Below are positions 34,043 through 43,460 of a stretch of 64,000 nucleotides of DNA, piece by piece. Made by a program: the position numbers and the translations under genes. Position 1 is the stretch's first letter. Each line of letters opens with the position of its first letter. This DNA comes from Lichenicola sp050954785. Lineage in GTDB: Bacteria > Pseudomonadota > Alphaproteobacteria > Acetobacterales > Acetobacteraceae. Location of the stretch: assembly GCA_050954785.1 (NCBI GenBank), contig JBPBQO010000127.1, forward strand, positions 51,234 through 115,233. Direction: 5' to 3'. Below the pieces are notes generated by a model that searched no databases, was not told the DNA's origin, and saw only the letters and a program-made list of their open reading frames with translations.

Positions 34043-36795
34043 CCACGCCTGCTCCCGTAACGCCCAGAGCTACGTACCGCCTGCAGTTCCACGCAGGTTT
34101 CGGCTTCAAGGATGCCACTGCGATCGCGCCATACCTCGGCCGTCTCGGCGTCAGCCACGTGTATGCGTCGCCGTATCTCAAGGCGCGGCCAGGCAGCACG
34201 CATGGCTACGACATCACCGACCATCAGGCACTGAACCCGGAGCTCGGCACCGAGGAGGATTTCTCCGCCATGGTGGCGGCGTTCCGGCAGGCCGGCCTGG
34301 GCCAGATCCTGGATTTCGTGCCCAACCACATGGGTGTCGGTGGGTCGGACAATCCGCTCTGGCTCGATGTGCTGGAATGGGGTCCCGAATCCGAACATGC
34401 CGGCTGGTTCGACATCGACTGGGATCCGGACCGCCGCTACCTGCTGAACAAGCTGCTCGTGCCGTTTCTGGGCGACCAGTACGGTGTCGAACTCAAGGCC
34501 GGCAACCTCGTTCTCAAATACGACGAGGACGAAGGCACTCTGGCGATCTGGGCGTACGACACTCACAAGCTGCCGATCTGCCCGCTCTTTTACGATCGGA
34601 TCCTGGCACATGAGAATGTAGGCCTCGACCGGCTCAGCGACCTGTTCTCCGACCTGCCGATGTGGCGGCCGCAAGTAGCCGAGCGGGCCCGCGCGCTGAA
34701 GGCCGAACTCGCGGCATTGCTGCACGACGATACCGAGGCCCGTGCGGCACTCGACGCCCAGATCGCATCGTTCAATGCGGACTGGAAGTTGCTCGATGCG
34801 CTGATCCAGGAACAGTTTTGGCGCGTCGCGTATTACGGCGTTGCCGGCGACGACATCAACTACCGCCGGTTTTTCAACATCAACGATCTGGCCGGGCTGC
34901 GCATGGAGCTACCGGCGGTGTTCCGTCATGCGCATGCGCGGATCATCCCATGGGTCGAGGACGGCACGCTCGATGGCATCCGGCTCGACCATGTCGACGG
35001 CCTGCTCGATCCGAAGCGGTATTTCGACGATCTGCGGGCTGCATCGACGCGGCCTTTCTATCTGGTGATCGAGAAGATCCTTGCGGCGCATGAGCAGCTT
35101 CGCGAGGATTGGCCGGTCGAGGGCACCACCGGCTACGATTTCACCAACCTCGTACTTGGCGCGATGATCAACCCGGCCGCCGAGGAAAGCTTCACCGAAA
35201 CCTACAAATCGTTCACCGGGCTGGTCACGCCGTTCGCCGATATCGTGCGCGAATGCAAGATCCGCATCATGGAAAACGAGATGGCGAGCGAGCTGAACGT
35301 GCTCGGTCGCGATGCCGGCCGTGTCGCCCGCCAGAATCCGATGACCGCGGATTTTACCCGTAACATCCTGCAGCGCGCGATCAAGCAGATCGTCGCCAGC
35401 TTCCCGGTCTATCGCACCTATATCGACATGGACGGCGCTCAGGAGGATGCCGACCGGCGCGATCTCGACTGGGCGATGGCACAGGCGCGACGCGGTGACT
35501 CCAACATCGATCCATCGGTGTTCGACTTTCTGCATGGCGTGCTGTCGGGACAGGTCGTCGCCGCGCCGAAAAGCGGGTTCAGCCGTACCGCCGTGCTGCG
35601 GTTCGCGATGAAGCTGCAGCAGTATTCCGGCCCGGTCATGGCCAAGGGCCTCGAGGATACCACCTTCTATCGCTACAACCGGCATGTCGCGCTGAACGAG
35701 GTAGGCGGCGAGCCGGAGCGCTTCGGCATCACCGCCAATGCTTTCCACAAGGCCAATACGCAGCGTGCCAGGAACTGGCCGCACGCCATGCTCGGCACCT
35801 CGACCCACGATACCAAGCGCGGCGAGGACACCCGTGCCAGGCTGGCCGTGCTGTCCGACCTGCCGGAGGAGTGGAGCCGGCAGGTCACCACCTGGAGCCG
35901 GCTGCTGCGTGCCCGTCGTGGCGACATCGAGGGCAGTGCGCCGCCGGATCGCAACGATGAATATCTGCTCTACCAGCTTCTGGTCGGCTCCTGGCCGGTA
36001 GAACTGCTGGAGCGCACTGACGAGGCAGCGTTGCAGGTCTATGCCGAGCGCCTCAAGGGCGCGCTGGAAAAGTCGATGCGCGAAGCCAAGCTGCACTCGA
36101 CCTGGACCGCGCCGGATACGGCCTATGAGGACGCGATGCAGGCCTTTGCCCGCGACGCGCTCGATGCCAGCCGTGGTGGATTCCTCGCGAGCTTCCTGCC
36201 GTTCGCGCATCGGGTCGCGCGCCTCGGGGTACAGAACAGTCTGATCCAGACAGTGATGAAGCTGACCCTGCCGGGCATGCCCGACATCTACCAGGGCTGC
36301 GAACTGTGGGACCTGAGCTTGGTTGATCCGGACAATCGCCGCCCGGTCGACTACACGGTACGGGAGACGGCACTGGCAGACCTCGAGCCCCGGCTCGAGC
36401 ATGTCGAAGGCCGTGGCAGCCTGCTCGGCGAACTCCTACAGAACTGGCATGATGGCCGGATCAAGCTTGCCGTCACCGCGCTGCTGCTCGACCTTCGCCG
36501 GACGCAGGAAGCGTTGTTCTCGACAGGAAGCTATGAACCGGTCGCGATCGAGGGTGGCAAATCCGATCAGGCACTGGGCTACATCCGCAGTACCGGCGAC
36601 CAGCGGCTGGTGGTTCTCGTTGCCCGTTATCCGGGACTGCGCGAGGCCGATCCGGACTGGGGCGATACCACTGCCATGCTGCCGGACGGGCGCTGGACCG
36701 ACTGGTTGAGCGGCCGCACCATCGAAGGCGGGCAGGCGATGAAGCTGGCCGAGTTGTTCGATGTGCTGCCTGCGGTGGTGCTGCGGTCGATGTAA
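34039..36795 (+). CDS. treY: malto-oligosyltrehalose synthase
   Basis: TreY rearranges the reducing end of a malto-oligosaccharide into an alpha,alpha-1,1 trehalose link. The 918-residue protein has PRATYRLQFHAGFGF at its start, SPYLKARPGSTHGYDITDH, FVPNHMGVG, nucleophile D317 in LDGIRLDHVDGL and LGTSTHDTKRGED, all TreY hallmarks; it is longer than the usual 720-850 residues. It is the last gene of glgX-treZ-treY. No glycogen synthase, branching enzyme or phosphorylase is in the window. A strong inverted repeat follows the stop. Confidence 0.95.
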   Translation: MTTPAPVTPRATYRLQFHAGFGFKDATAIAPYLGRLGVSHVYASPYLKARPGSTHGYDITDHQALNPELGTEEDFSAMVAAFRQAGLGQILDFVPNHMGVGGSDNPLWLDVLEWGPESEHAGWFDIDWDPDRRYLLNKLLVPFLGDQYGVELKAGNLVLKYDEDEGTLAIWAYDTHKLPICPLFYDRILAHENVGLDRLSDLFSDLPMWRPQVAERARALKAELAALLHDDTEARAALDAQIASFNADWKLLDALIQEQFWRVAYYGVAGDDINYRRFFNINDLAGLRMELPAVFRHAHARIIPWVEDGTLDGIRLDHVDGLLDPKRYFDDLRAASTRPFYLVIEKILAAHEQLREDWPVEGTTGYDFTNLVLGAMINPAAEESFTETYKSFTGLVTPFADIVRECKIRIMENEMASELNVLGRDAGRVARQNPMTADFTRNILQRAIKQIVASFPVYRTYIDMDGAQEDADRRDLDWAMAQARRGDSNIDPSVFDFLHGVLSGQVVAAPKSGFSRTAVLRFAMKLQQYSGPVMAKGLEDTTFYRYNRHVALNEVGGEPERFGITANAFHKANTQRARNWPHAMLGTSTHDTKRGEDTRARLAVLSDLPEEWSRQVTTWSRLLRARRGDIEGSAPPDRNDEYLLYQLLVGSWPVELLERTDEAALQVYAERLKGALEKSMREAKLHSTWTAPDTAYEDAMQAFARDALDASRGGFLASFLPFAHRVARLGVQNSLIQTVMKLTLPGMPDIYQGCELWDLSLVDPDNRRPVDYTVRETALADLEPRLEHVEGRGSLLGELLQNWHDGRIKLAVTALLLDLRRTQEALFSTGSYEPVAIEGGKSDQALGYIRSTGDQRLVVLVARYPGLREADPDWGDTTAMLPDGRWTDWLSGRTIEGGQAMKLAELFDVLPAVVLRSM

Positions 36796-36801
36796 TGCAG
36801 T

Positions 36802-36858
36802 AGCCCGCCTGCCGACGCTCCATCCGCCTGATGGATGACAGCCGCGGGCAGGCGGGCT
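36802..36858 (+). terminator. long inverted repeat after treY
   Basis: AGCCCGCCTGCC (36802-36813) pairs perfectly with GGCAGGCGGGCT (36847-36858). The 33-base interior holds a second hairpin, CATCC-N7-GGATG. It begins six bases after the treY stop and ends 32 bases before the ankyrin gene. No T run follows. It probably limits read-through from the trehalose operon. Confidence 0.55.
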
Positions 36859-36890
36859 AGCCTCCGGGGCCAGAACCGGAGGATCACCCC

Positions 36891-37427
36891 ATGCCAGATC
36901 CGCAGACAGAGGCGCCTTCTGTCCCCGCGCCGCCCCTCGGCTTCACGCATGAACAGATCGAGGCGCTGTATTTCAACTCGGCCCGCGAAGGTCAGGACGA
37001 CCTCCTGGCGCAGTTTCTCGATGCCGGTGCCGATGCCAACCGGATCGATGGCAAGGGCTACACGCCACTGATCCTGGCCTCCTACAACGGCCACGAGGCT
37101 GCCACGGACCTGCTGCTTCGTCGTGGCTGCGACCCGAACGCACCTGACAGCAAGGGCAACACCGCGCTGTCCGGCGTCGCCTTCAAAGGCGACATTCCCC
37201 TTGCCCGCCTGTTGATCGATGCGGGGGCGTTGATCGATGCGCCGAACCATGTCGGCCGCACGCCTCTGATGTTCGCGGTGATGTTCGGCCGCGAGGCGAT
37301 GGCGGACTTCCTGCTGGAACAGGGTGCCGACCCGAACATCCATGATGGCGAAGGCATCAGCGCCATCATCCTGGCCCAGCGCCAGGGCAGCGCCACGCTG
37401 GCCGAAAGGATGGCCGCCCGACGGTGA
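36891..37427 (+). CDS. ankyrin-repeat protein
   Basis: The 178-residue protein consists of about four ankyrin units, for example GKGYTPLILASYNGHEAATD, GNTALSGVAFKGDIPLARLL and GRTPLMFAVMFGREAMADFL, each followed by a loop such as GADPN. There is no signal peptide or membrane helix, so it acts in the cytoplasm as a binding scaffold. In bacteria small ankyrin proteins of this type have been linked to catalase function (AnkB) and other partners, but nothing next to it here is a catalase. It stops nine bases from the stop of the convergent LysR gene. Confidence 0.88.
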   Translation: MPDPQTEAPSVPAPPLGFTHEQIEALYFNSAREGQDDLLAQFLDAGADANRIDGKGYTPLILASYNGHEAATDLLLRRGCDPNAPDSKGNTALSGVAFKGDIPLARLLIDAGALIDAPNHVGRTPLMFAVMFGREAMADFLLEQGADPNIHDGEGISAIILAQRQGSATLAERMAARR

Positions 37428-37435
37428 ACCCCGCC

Positions 37436-38335
37436 TCAGGCTGATCCGGGGCTCACCCGGATCATGTCGATGAATGCGCGAAGCGGCGCCGGAACCTGCC
37501 GGCGGCCTGGATAGTACAGGTAGAAATATGGCAAAATCGGGCACCAATCCTCGAGCACCCGCACCAGGCTGCCGCTCGCGATCTGCCCGGTCGCCATACC
37601 CTCATAGACATGCGCCAGCCCGACCCCTTCCAGGGCCGCGGTCATCATGAGGGCAGTGTCGTCCACGATGAGCGGGCCCGTCACTTCAACCTCGATCGCC
37701 TCGCTGCCCCGCGCAAATTCCCAAGCGTAATGCGTCCCGCTGGGATAGCGGCGCTCGATGCAGGCGTGTCCATGCAGGTCCTGTGGCACACGGGGTTTTT
37801 CGTGAATGGCGAAATAGGCCGGAGCTCCGACGACCGCGAAACGCCGCCGCGGCCCGACCGGCACCGCGATCATGTCCTGAGCCAGGCGGGCACTCGGACG
37901 AATGCCGGCGTCGAACCCTGCCGCCACGATATCCACCAGTCCATCGTCGCTCACCACCTCCAGCCTGACGTCCGGATAGGCTGCCAGGAACTTGGCCATC
38001 ATCGGCTTCACCACCAGTTCGGCCGCGGTTCGTGGCACGTTCAGGCGTAATAATCCTGCCGGCCGGCCACGAACCGCGCGCGCGTGCTGAATTGCATCGG
38101 CGATGTCGCCCACTGCCGGGCCGATACGCCTGAGCAGCTGCTCGCCGGCCTCGGTCAGGCGGATGCTGCGGTTGGTTCGGTTGAACAACCGCACATCGAT
38201 GGTCTCCTCCAGCCCGCGAATGACATGGCTCAGCGCGGACGGATCGACGTTCCGCTCCGCTGCCGCCTTGCGGAAGCTGCCGTGCCGGGCAACCGCCAGG
38301 AAGGTTTCGAGCGCCGACAAGGGAGGAAGCGCCAT
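37436..38335 (-). CDS. LysR-family transcriptional regulator
   Basis: The 299-residue product has the N-terminal winged helix-turn-helix (LSALETFLAVARHGSFRKAA, then VDPSALSHVIRGLEETIDVR) and a periplasmic-binding-like effector domain (RLNVPRTAAELVVKPMMAKF). I start at ATG 38335 (MALPPLS); an ATG at 38353 would add six residues and neither has a strong ribosome site. It is divergent from the MDR oxidoreductase across about 190 bases, the classic arrangement for a LysR protein controlling its neighbour, probably in response to a small aromatic or electrophilic compound. Confidence 0.88.
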   Translation of the reverse strand: MALPPLSALETFLAVARHGSFRKAAAERNVDPSALSHVIRGLEETIDVRLFNRTNRSIRLTEAGEQLLRRIGPAVGDIADAIQHARAVRGRPAGLLRLNVPRTAAELVVKPMMAKFLAAYPDVRLEVVSDDGLVDIVAAGFDAGIRPSARLAQDMIAVPVGPRRRFAVVGAPAYFAIHEKPRVPQDLHGHACIERRYPSGTHYAWEFARGSEAIEVEVTGPLIVDDTALMMTAALEGVGLAHVYEGMATGQIASGSLVRVLEDWCPILPYFYLYYPGRRQVPAPLRAFIDMIRVSPGSA

Positions 38336-38526
38336 AGGTGAGGATGCCTTCATTGGTCTGATGAGATGAATGACGATGTCCTCATTGGTAGCAAGACCAC
38401 CCATCTGCATAGGCACAAGACCAGATCGACAGGACAGGCCAGCATGCAACTCGATTCTTCCGACAAGACCGCTCTTGCAACGGGAGCAAGCCGAGACAAC
38501 CCCGAACCAGCAGCAGGATTTTCATC

Positions 38527-39534
38527 ATGAAGCTCATCGAACTCACGGCACCCCGTCTCGACGCGTTCCGCACCGCGTCGCACGCGACCCCGCGTCCGGC
38601 CCATGGCGAAGTGCTCGTCCGGATGCGCGCCGCTTCCCTCAACTTCCTGGATATCGCCGTCGCCACCGGAGCCTATCCGGGCCCGGTATTTCCGATGGTG
38701 CCGGTCGCCGACGGAGCGGGCGAGATCGCCGAACTCGGTGACGGCGTCGGCGGATGGGCGGTCGGCGACCGTGTCGTCCCGCACTTCATGTCGGACTGGC
38801 AGGATGGGACGCTGACCCCGACCATGTTCGCCGCCCGCCGGGGCGTCACCCGTCCAGGCAGCCTCGCGGAATACGTGGTGGTGCCGGCCGCCTCGCTCGT
38901 TTCAATCCCGGATCATCTGGGTTACGCCGAGGCCGCGACACTGCCGATCGCCGCAACGACAGCCTGGCGGGCCGTTCGCTCCGCGAATCTCGGTCCGCAC
39001 TCCACGGCTCTCTTGCTCGGTACCGGAGGCGTCTCGATTTTCGCACTTCAGTTGGCCAAGGCGCATGGTGCGCGGGTAATCGTTACGTCATCGTCCGACG
39101 AGAAGCTCGAACGCGCCCGCACGCTCGGGGCCGACCTCACGATCAACTACCGCGACATCCCCGACTGGGACGCCGAACTCCTGCGACTGACCGACGGAAA
39201 CGGCGCCGACCTAGTGCTAGAAACAGGCGGAACCGAAACATTCTCCCGGTCGGTCAATGCCGCCGCAATGGCGGGAACCGTGTTCGTGATCGGCTTCCTC
39301 ACCGGCACGCGGCCCACCATCGACGTGGTACCGATCATGGAGAAGGAGCTGCGCATCCAGGGCAACAACACCGGTCCGGTCGCCGATCTACGCGCAGCCG
39401 CCGCCGCGATCGCCAGACATCGGCTGGTCCCGGTCGTCGACCAGACCTTCGCAATGGACGACGTGGCCGAGGCCTATACGCATCTCGCATCCGGTGGTCG
39501 GCATTTCGGCAAGCTGGCAATCAATATCGACTGA
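38527..39534 (+). CDS. zinc-independent MDR-family oxidoreductase (quinone-reductase-like)
   Basis: The 335-residue protein has the GroES-like N-terminal domain with the conserved ASLNFLDIAVATG and a Rossmann motif LLLGTGGVSIFALQLAKA, then SSSDEKLERARTLGAD. It lacks the cysteine-rich structural zinc loop and catalytic Cys/His of alcohol dehydrogenases, so an NADPH-dependent quinone or enone reductase is most likely. It is divergent from the LysR gene and probably its target. Its 3' end overlaps the end of the convergent amidohydrolase gene by 14 bases. Confidence 0.85.
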   Translation: MKLIELTAPRLDAFRTASHATPRPAHGEVLVRMRAASLNFLDIAVATGAYPGPVFPMVPVADGAGEIAELGDGVGGWAVGDRVVPHFMSDWQDGTLTPTMFAARRGVTRPGSLAEYVVVPAASLVSIPDHLGYAEAATLPIAATTAWRAVRSANLGPHSTALLLGTGGVSIFALQLAKAHGARVIVTSSSDEKLERARTLGADLTINYRDIPDWDAELLRLTDGNGADLVLETGGTETFSRSVNAAAMAGTVFVIGFLTGTRPTIDVVPIMEKELRIQGNNTGPVADLRAAAAAIARHRLVPVVDQTFAMDDVAEAYTHLASGGRHFGKLAINID

Positions 39535-40834
39535 GCCCCGCCGAACAATCCAGGCCCCAGCTTTGCAACAGCCTCGCCAGCACGCGTACGCCCGGCGCTG
39601 CATCCACGGCCTGGATCGCTTCGGCGGGATTGTGGCTGATCCCGCCTTTGCAGCGCACGAACAGCATTACCATAGGGCACAGCGCCGCCATCGCCATCGC
39701 ATCGTGGCCGGCGCCGCTGGGCAGCCGGCGGGTCGGCACGCCTTCCGCGGCACAGGCCCGCTCCAGCCGGGACTGCAATGCCGGGTCGCACGGTGCAGCG
39801 GCCGCATCATGGGTCAGCTCGATCGTCAGCCGGACGCCATGCGCCCGCGCGATCGCACCGATTTCGGTCTCGATCGCGTCCCGGGCCGCCATCCGGTCGG
39901 CGTCCAGCGGTGCGCGCAGGTCGAGGGTGAACATCGCGTGGCCCGGGATCACGTTCACAGCACCCGGCTGCACCTCGATCCGGCCGATCGTGGCGGTGAC
40001 GTCTAGCAGGCCGAGTGCGATCCGCCTGATCGCCACCAGCATCTCGGCCGCCGCCGCCAGGGCATCGCGCCGGCCGGCCATCGGCACCGTGCCCGCGTGC
40101 CCGGCCTCGCCATCGACCAGCAGCCGATAGCGGCTGGCCCCGTTGATCGCGGTCACGATCCCCAGCGACAGACCGGCCTGCTCCAGCACCGGTCCCTGCT
40201 CAATGTGCAGCTCGACGAAGCCCAATACCGGGCCGGCGATTTGCGCCATTGCGAGCCCGTCCGGGTCGCCGCCGAACGCCGCCAGCGCCTCGCCCAGCGA
40301 CAGGCCGTCCGCGTCCAGAGCGGCGCACTGGCGGGCGATGTCCAGCGTCCCGGCCAGTGCCCGCGATCCGGTCAAGGTGACCGGGAACCTGACCCCTTCC
40401 TCGTCCCCGAATGCCAGCAGCGCCACGCCGAACGGCAGCACGACACCGCGTGCATGCAGGAGTTCCAGCGCGGCCAGCCCGCCGAGCACGCCGAGATTAC
40501 CGTCGTAGCGGCCCGCATCGCGCACGCTGTCGAGATGCGAGCCGAGCAGCAGGACCGGACAGCCCGGCATTGGACCGGCCAGTTCGCCGATCACCGTCGC
40601 GGCCGCATCCATCCGCACCGACAGGCCGGCCTCCCGCATCCAGCCGCCCACCAGCCCGACTGCTTGGCGATGCGCCGGCGACAGATACAGCCGGGTCAGC
40701 CCGGCGCCCGGCGTGTCCGTGCAGTCGGCGAGCAGATCCAGCCGCTGCATCAGCCGCATGGAGATCGCGTCCACTTGGCCATCATCGTTTTGCTGGTCCA
40801 CGTCGCCTCCCGAAGCCGCATCGCCGGTTGCCAT
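39521..40834 (-). CDS. M20-family amidohydrolase, allantoate amidohydrolase / N-carbamoylase type
   Basis: This 437-residue enzyme has the two-metal site of the allantoate/ureidoglycine/carbamoyl-amino-acid hydrolases: GSHLDSVRDAGRYDGNLGV (H and D ligands), FGDEEGVRFP, ELHIEQGPVLE and PSGAGHDAMAM. The dimerisation lid lies in the middle (NGASRYRLLVDGEAGHAGTV). The ATG at 40834 is preceded by AAGGAT at good spacing; the ORF to 40861 is longer but lacks this. It is divergent, by 41 bases, from uraH, which favours allantoate as the substrate and a role in purine (urate) breakdown, but an N-carbamoyl-amino-acid hydrolase is also possible. Confidence 0.85.
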   Translation of the reverse strand: MATGDAASGGDVDQQNDDGQVDAISMRLMQRLDLLADCTDTPGAGLTRLYLSPAHRQAVGLVGGWMREAGLSVRMDAAATVIGELAGPMPGCPVLLLGSHLDSVRDAGRYDGNLGVLGGLAALELLHARGVVLPFGVALLAFGDEEGVRFPVTLTGSRALAGTLDIARQCAALDADGLSLGEALAAFGGDPDGLAMAQIAGPVLGFVELHIEQGPVLEQAGLSLGIVTAINGASRYRLLVDGEAGHAGTVPMAGRRDALAAAAEMLVAIRRIALGLLDVTATIGRIEVQPGAVNVIPGHAMFTLDLRAPLDADRMAARDAIETEIGAIARAHGVRLTIELTHDAAAAPCDPALQSRLERACAAEGVPTRRLPSGAGHDAMAMAALCPMVMLFVRCKGGISHNPAEAIQAVDAAPGVRVLARLLQSWGLDCSAGLSRY

Positions 40835-40875
40835 GCTATCCTTATGCCGAACCCACAGCACCGGAACCCGGCCTG

Positions 40876-41226
40876 ATGAGCGCTTCGACCACCGGACGGA
40901 TCACGACCCATGTGCTGGACACCGCGACCGGACGTCCAGGGGCCGGCATGGCGGTCACGCTGGTGCGGCTGTCGCCCGGTGTTGCCGAGCCGATCGGCCG
41001 GTTCGTCACCAACGCCGACGGTCGCTGCGACGGCCCGCTGCTGCAGGGCGACGCCCTGATCGCGGGGGTGTACGAGCTCACCTTCGACGTTGCCGGCTGG
41101 CGGGGCGAGGCTCCCGGCTTCTATGACGAGATCCCGATCCGCTTCCGCGTCGGCGATGCGGGTGCGCACCACCATGTGCCGTTGATCCTGTCGCCGTATG
41201 GATATTCCACCTACCGGGGAAGCTGA
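40876..41226 (+). CDS. uraH: 5-hydroxyisourate hydrolase (transthyretin-like)
   Basis: UraH hydrolyses 5-hydroxyisourate, the unstable product of urate oxidation, to OHCU. The 116-residue product has the three family marks: an N-terminal histidine in ITTHVLDTATGRPG, the middle arginine-containing IGRFVTNADGRCDG and the C-terminal LSPYGYSTYRGS. The ATG at 40876 is used; the longer ORF from 40411 overlaps the divergent amidohydrolase gene and is rejected. It is followed after 53 bases by the FAD oxidoreductase gene. Its partner decarboxylase (UraD) is not in the window. Confidence 0.95.
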   Translation: MSASTTGRITTHVLDTATGRPGAGMAVTLVRLSPGVAEPIGRFVTNADGRCDGPLLQGDALIAGVYELTFDVAGWRGEAPGFYDEIPIRFRVGDAGAHHHVPLILSPYGYSTYRGS

Positions 41227-41279
41227 CGGCGGCCCATCGTTTGCTTCATGATCCTGCAACGACCCGCCTGGAGACCACC

Positions 41280-42740
41280 TTGCCCGACCAAATGCCAGTC
41301 CCGTCGAACCCGGGTCTCGTTGCCCTCGAGCAACGGGTACGGCGCGATCTCGCACTGATCGACTATCCGGCTCATGCCTGGGTACCGCCACGCGCGGATG
41401 TCCTCGACGTGGCGATCGTCGGCGGCGGCCAGGGCGGCGTCGCGACGGCATTCGGGCTGATGCGCGAAAAGATCACCAACATCGCGGTGTTCGATCGCAA
41501 TCCGGAGGGGCGGGAGGGTCCGTGGGTGACCTTCGCGCGGATGCTCACGCTGCGCACGCCCAAGCACGTGACAGGCCCGGACCTGGGCATTCCCAGCCTG
41601 ACGCCGCGGTCCTGGTTCGAGGCCGTGCACGGCGCCGACGCGTGGGACGCGCTGGGCAAGATCACCCGCCAGGACTGGCAAGCCTATCTCGGCTGGTACC
41701 GGCGGGTGCTCGACCTGCCGGTGCAGAACGACACCGGCGTCCTGGCGATCGAGCCGCACAACAGTCCGGACGGCAACCTGCTGTGCCTGACCCTGGACAG
41801 TCCCGGCGGCCAGCGGACGCAGCTCGCGCGCAAGGTGGTGCTGGCGACCGGCATCGATGGCAGCGGCGCCTGGCACGTGCCGGACTTCATCCGCGCGGCA
41901 GTGCCGGCCGACCGGTATGCGCACACCTCGGCGGACATCGATTTCGACCGGCTGCGCGGGCGGCGCATCGGTGTGCTCGGCGCCGGTGCATCGGCGTTCG
42001 ACAATGCCGCCACGGCGCTGGAGGCAGGTGCCGCCTCGGTCACCCTGTGCCTGCGACGACGTGATCTGCCGCGGATCAATCCATATCGCTGGATGGAGAA
42101 TGCGGGCTTCCTCGGCCACTTCGCCGAGCTGCCGGATCTGATGCGATGGCGTTTCATGCGTCGGATTTTCGACCTCAACCAGCCGCCGCCACAGGACACG
42201 TTCTGGCGCTGCCGCCGGCACGAGAATTTTTCACTGCGAATGAGCTGTCCCTGGATCGGCGCCCGTATGGACGGCGACGAGATCGTCATCGACACGGGCG
42301 CTGACCCGGGCACCGGAAATCACGAGCTACGGTTCGATCAGTTGATCGTCGGCACCGGCTTCCTGGTCGATCTCGGCCTGCGGCCGGAGCTCGCTCGTTT
42401 CGTCGGCGATATTGCCTTGTGGCGCGATCGCTTCAGCCCGCCCGAAGCCGAAACCAACGCGCTGCTCGGCAGCCATCCGTATCTCGGCGATGCGTTTCAG
42501 TTGCAGGAAAAGCATCCAGGTACCAGCCCGGCATTACGTCATATCCATAATTTTACTTTCGGCGCGACCCCCAGCATGGGCCTCTCGGGAGCGTCGATCA
42601 GCGGCATGCGTTACGGCATCGCAAGGCTGGTTTCCGGACTGGCACGCGACCTGTTCCTCGATGATGCCGGCCGGCATCTCGACAGCCTGCTCGGCTACGA
42701 TGTCCCGGAACTTACCAGCCTCGACCCTCCACCCAGGTGA
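41280..42740 (+). CDS. FAD/NAD(P)-binding oxidoreductase, candidate urate hydroxylase
   Basis: The 486-residue flavoprotein has two dinucleotide folds: VAIVGGGQGGVATAFGL near residue 42 for FAD and GRRIGVLGAGASAFDNA for NAD(P), followed by LIVGTGFLVDLGLRP. The layout is that of flavin monooxygenases and lysine/ornithine N-hydroxylase relatives. I start at TTG 41280 with GGAG seven bases upstream; ATG 41292 and TTG 41241 are alternatives. Directly downstream of uraH and with no urate oxidase elsewhere in the cluster, it could make 5-hydroxyisourate, as the flavin urate hydroxylases HpxO and HpyO do. That role is inferred from position; the class is seen in sequence. Confidence 0.75.
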   Translation: MPDQMPVPSNPGLVALEQRVRRDLALIDYPAHAWVPPRADVLDVAIVGGGQGGVATAFGLMREKITNIAVFDRNPEGREGPWVTFARMLTLRTPKHVTGPDLGIPSLTPRSWFEAVHGADAWDALGKITRQDWQAYLGWYRRVLDLPVQNDTGVLAIEPHNSPDGNLLCLTLDSPGGQRTQLARKVVLATGIDGSGAWHVPDFIRAAVPADRYAHTSADIDFDRLRGRRIGVLGAGASAFDNAATALEAGAASVTLCLRRRDLPRINPYRWMENAGFLGHFAELPDLMRWRFMRRIFDLNQPPPQDTFWRCRRHENFSLRMSCPWIGARMDGDEIVIDTGADPGTGNHELRFDQLIVGTGFLVDLGLRPELARFVGDIALWRDRFSPPEAETNALLGSHPYLGDAFQLQEKHPGTSPALRHIHNFTFGATPSMGLSGASISGMRYGIARLVSGLARDLFLDDAGRHLDSLLGYDVPELTSLDPPPR

Positions 42741-42877
42741 CTTGTCGGCAACTTGCCAGAAGCTTGAGCCACGATCGGGGAACCACTGCCCCGGTGCCGC
42801 GTCCGGAAGCAACCGGCTTGTATGTCCGGTCGGCCGCGACGATCCGGTCGTGGCCTCGTTACGTGGAGTTTTCCAGC

Positions 42878-43324
42878 ATGGCGCGCCAGACCAAGCCCAC
42901 CCCATCGCGCGCCGGAAAGGCCGCTCCCAAGTCGACCAATTCTGTGAACCAGCCAACGGCCTCCAGGGCAAAGCAGGTTGCTGCTTCACCGAGCAAGGAT
43001 GAATTGCGGGCTCGCGTCGAGAAACTGGAGCGTGCCAACACGATATTACGTGCCAAGAACCGGACCGGGCTATCCAACTTCCATCAGGCATCCGATCGTG
43101 TCGTCGAACTGGAAGCGCATGTCGAAAAGCTGGAACTTCAGTTGTCCCGCTCGTCCACCGACGTAAAGGCCAAGCCTGCCGCAGAAGCTACCAAGCCGAA
43201 ACGAACTGCCGGTCGTCGGCCACGCGCGGTCAACGGGACCGACGAAACCGACAAGACCGTCTCGATAAACGAGACCGGCGTCCACGCCGACATGGACGAC
43301 CAGACGTCGGCCCGCATCCAGTAG
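42878..43324 (+). CDS. small basic coiled-coil protein of unknown function
   Basis: The 148-residue product starts at ATG 42878, with GTGGAG nine bases upstream. The N-terminus is rich in lysine, serine, threonine and proline; residues about 38-95 form a heptad coiled coil (ELRARVEKLERANTILRAKN, later VVELEAHVEKLELQLS); the tail is again basic with KPKRTAGRRPR, then acidic. Such a layout can bind nucleic acid or form bundles, but no family was recognised. The ORF opening at 42737 adds sequence with no ribosome site. It is followed by the palindromic repeat block. Confidence 0.6.
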   Translation: MARQTKPTPSRAGKAAPKSTNSVNQPTASRAKQVAASPSKDELRARVEKLERANTILRAKNRTGLSNFHQASDRVVELEAHVEKLELQLSRSSTDVKAKPAAEATKPKRTAGRRPRAVNGTDETDKTVSINETGVHADMDDQTSARIQ

Positions 43325-43354
43325 CCGGCTGAACAACCGGTTTCGTATCGGCAA

Positions 43355-43460
43355 CTAGAGCATCATCCGATCGTCTTGCTATTCGATCGGATAAAGATGC
43401 TTGCTAAAACAATGAGCTAGAGTTTCTTCCGATCCGCTTCGATCGGAAAAAAACCTCTAG
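43355..43460. repeat. double palindromic repeat (CTAGAG...CTCTAG), supplies the PEBP stop
   Basis: Two hairpin units lie side by side. Unit A (43355-43396) is CTAGAGCATC followed by a 9-bp stem ATCCGATCG / CGATCGGAT with loop TCTTGCTATT. Unit B (43417-43460) is an almost perfect palindrome from CTAGAG to CTCTAG with stem TTCCGATC / GATCGGAA. The CTCTAG of unit B contains the TAG stop of the convergent PEBP gene. Unit A is closely related to the element at 46458-46502 in the opposite orientation. Confidence 0.8.
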
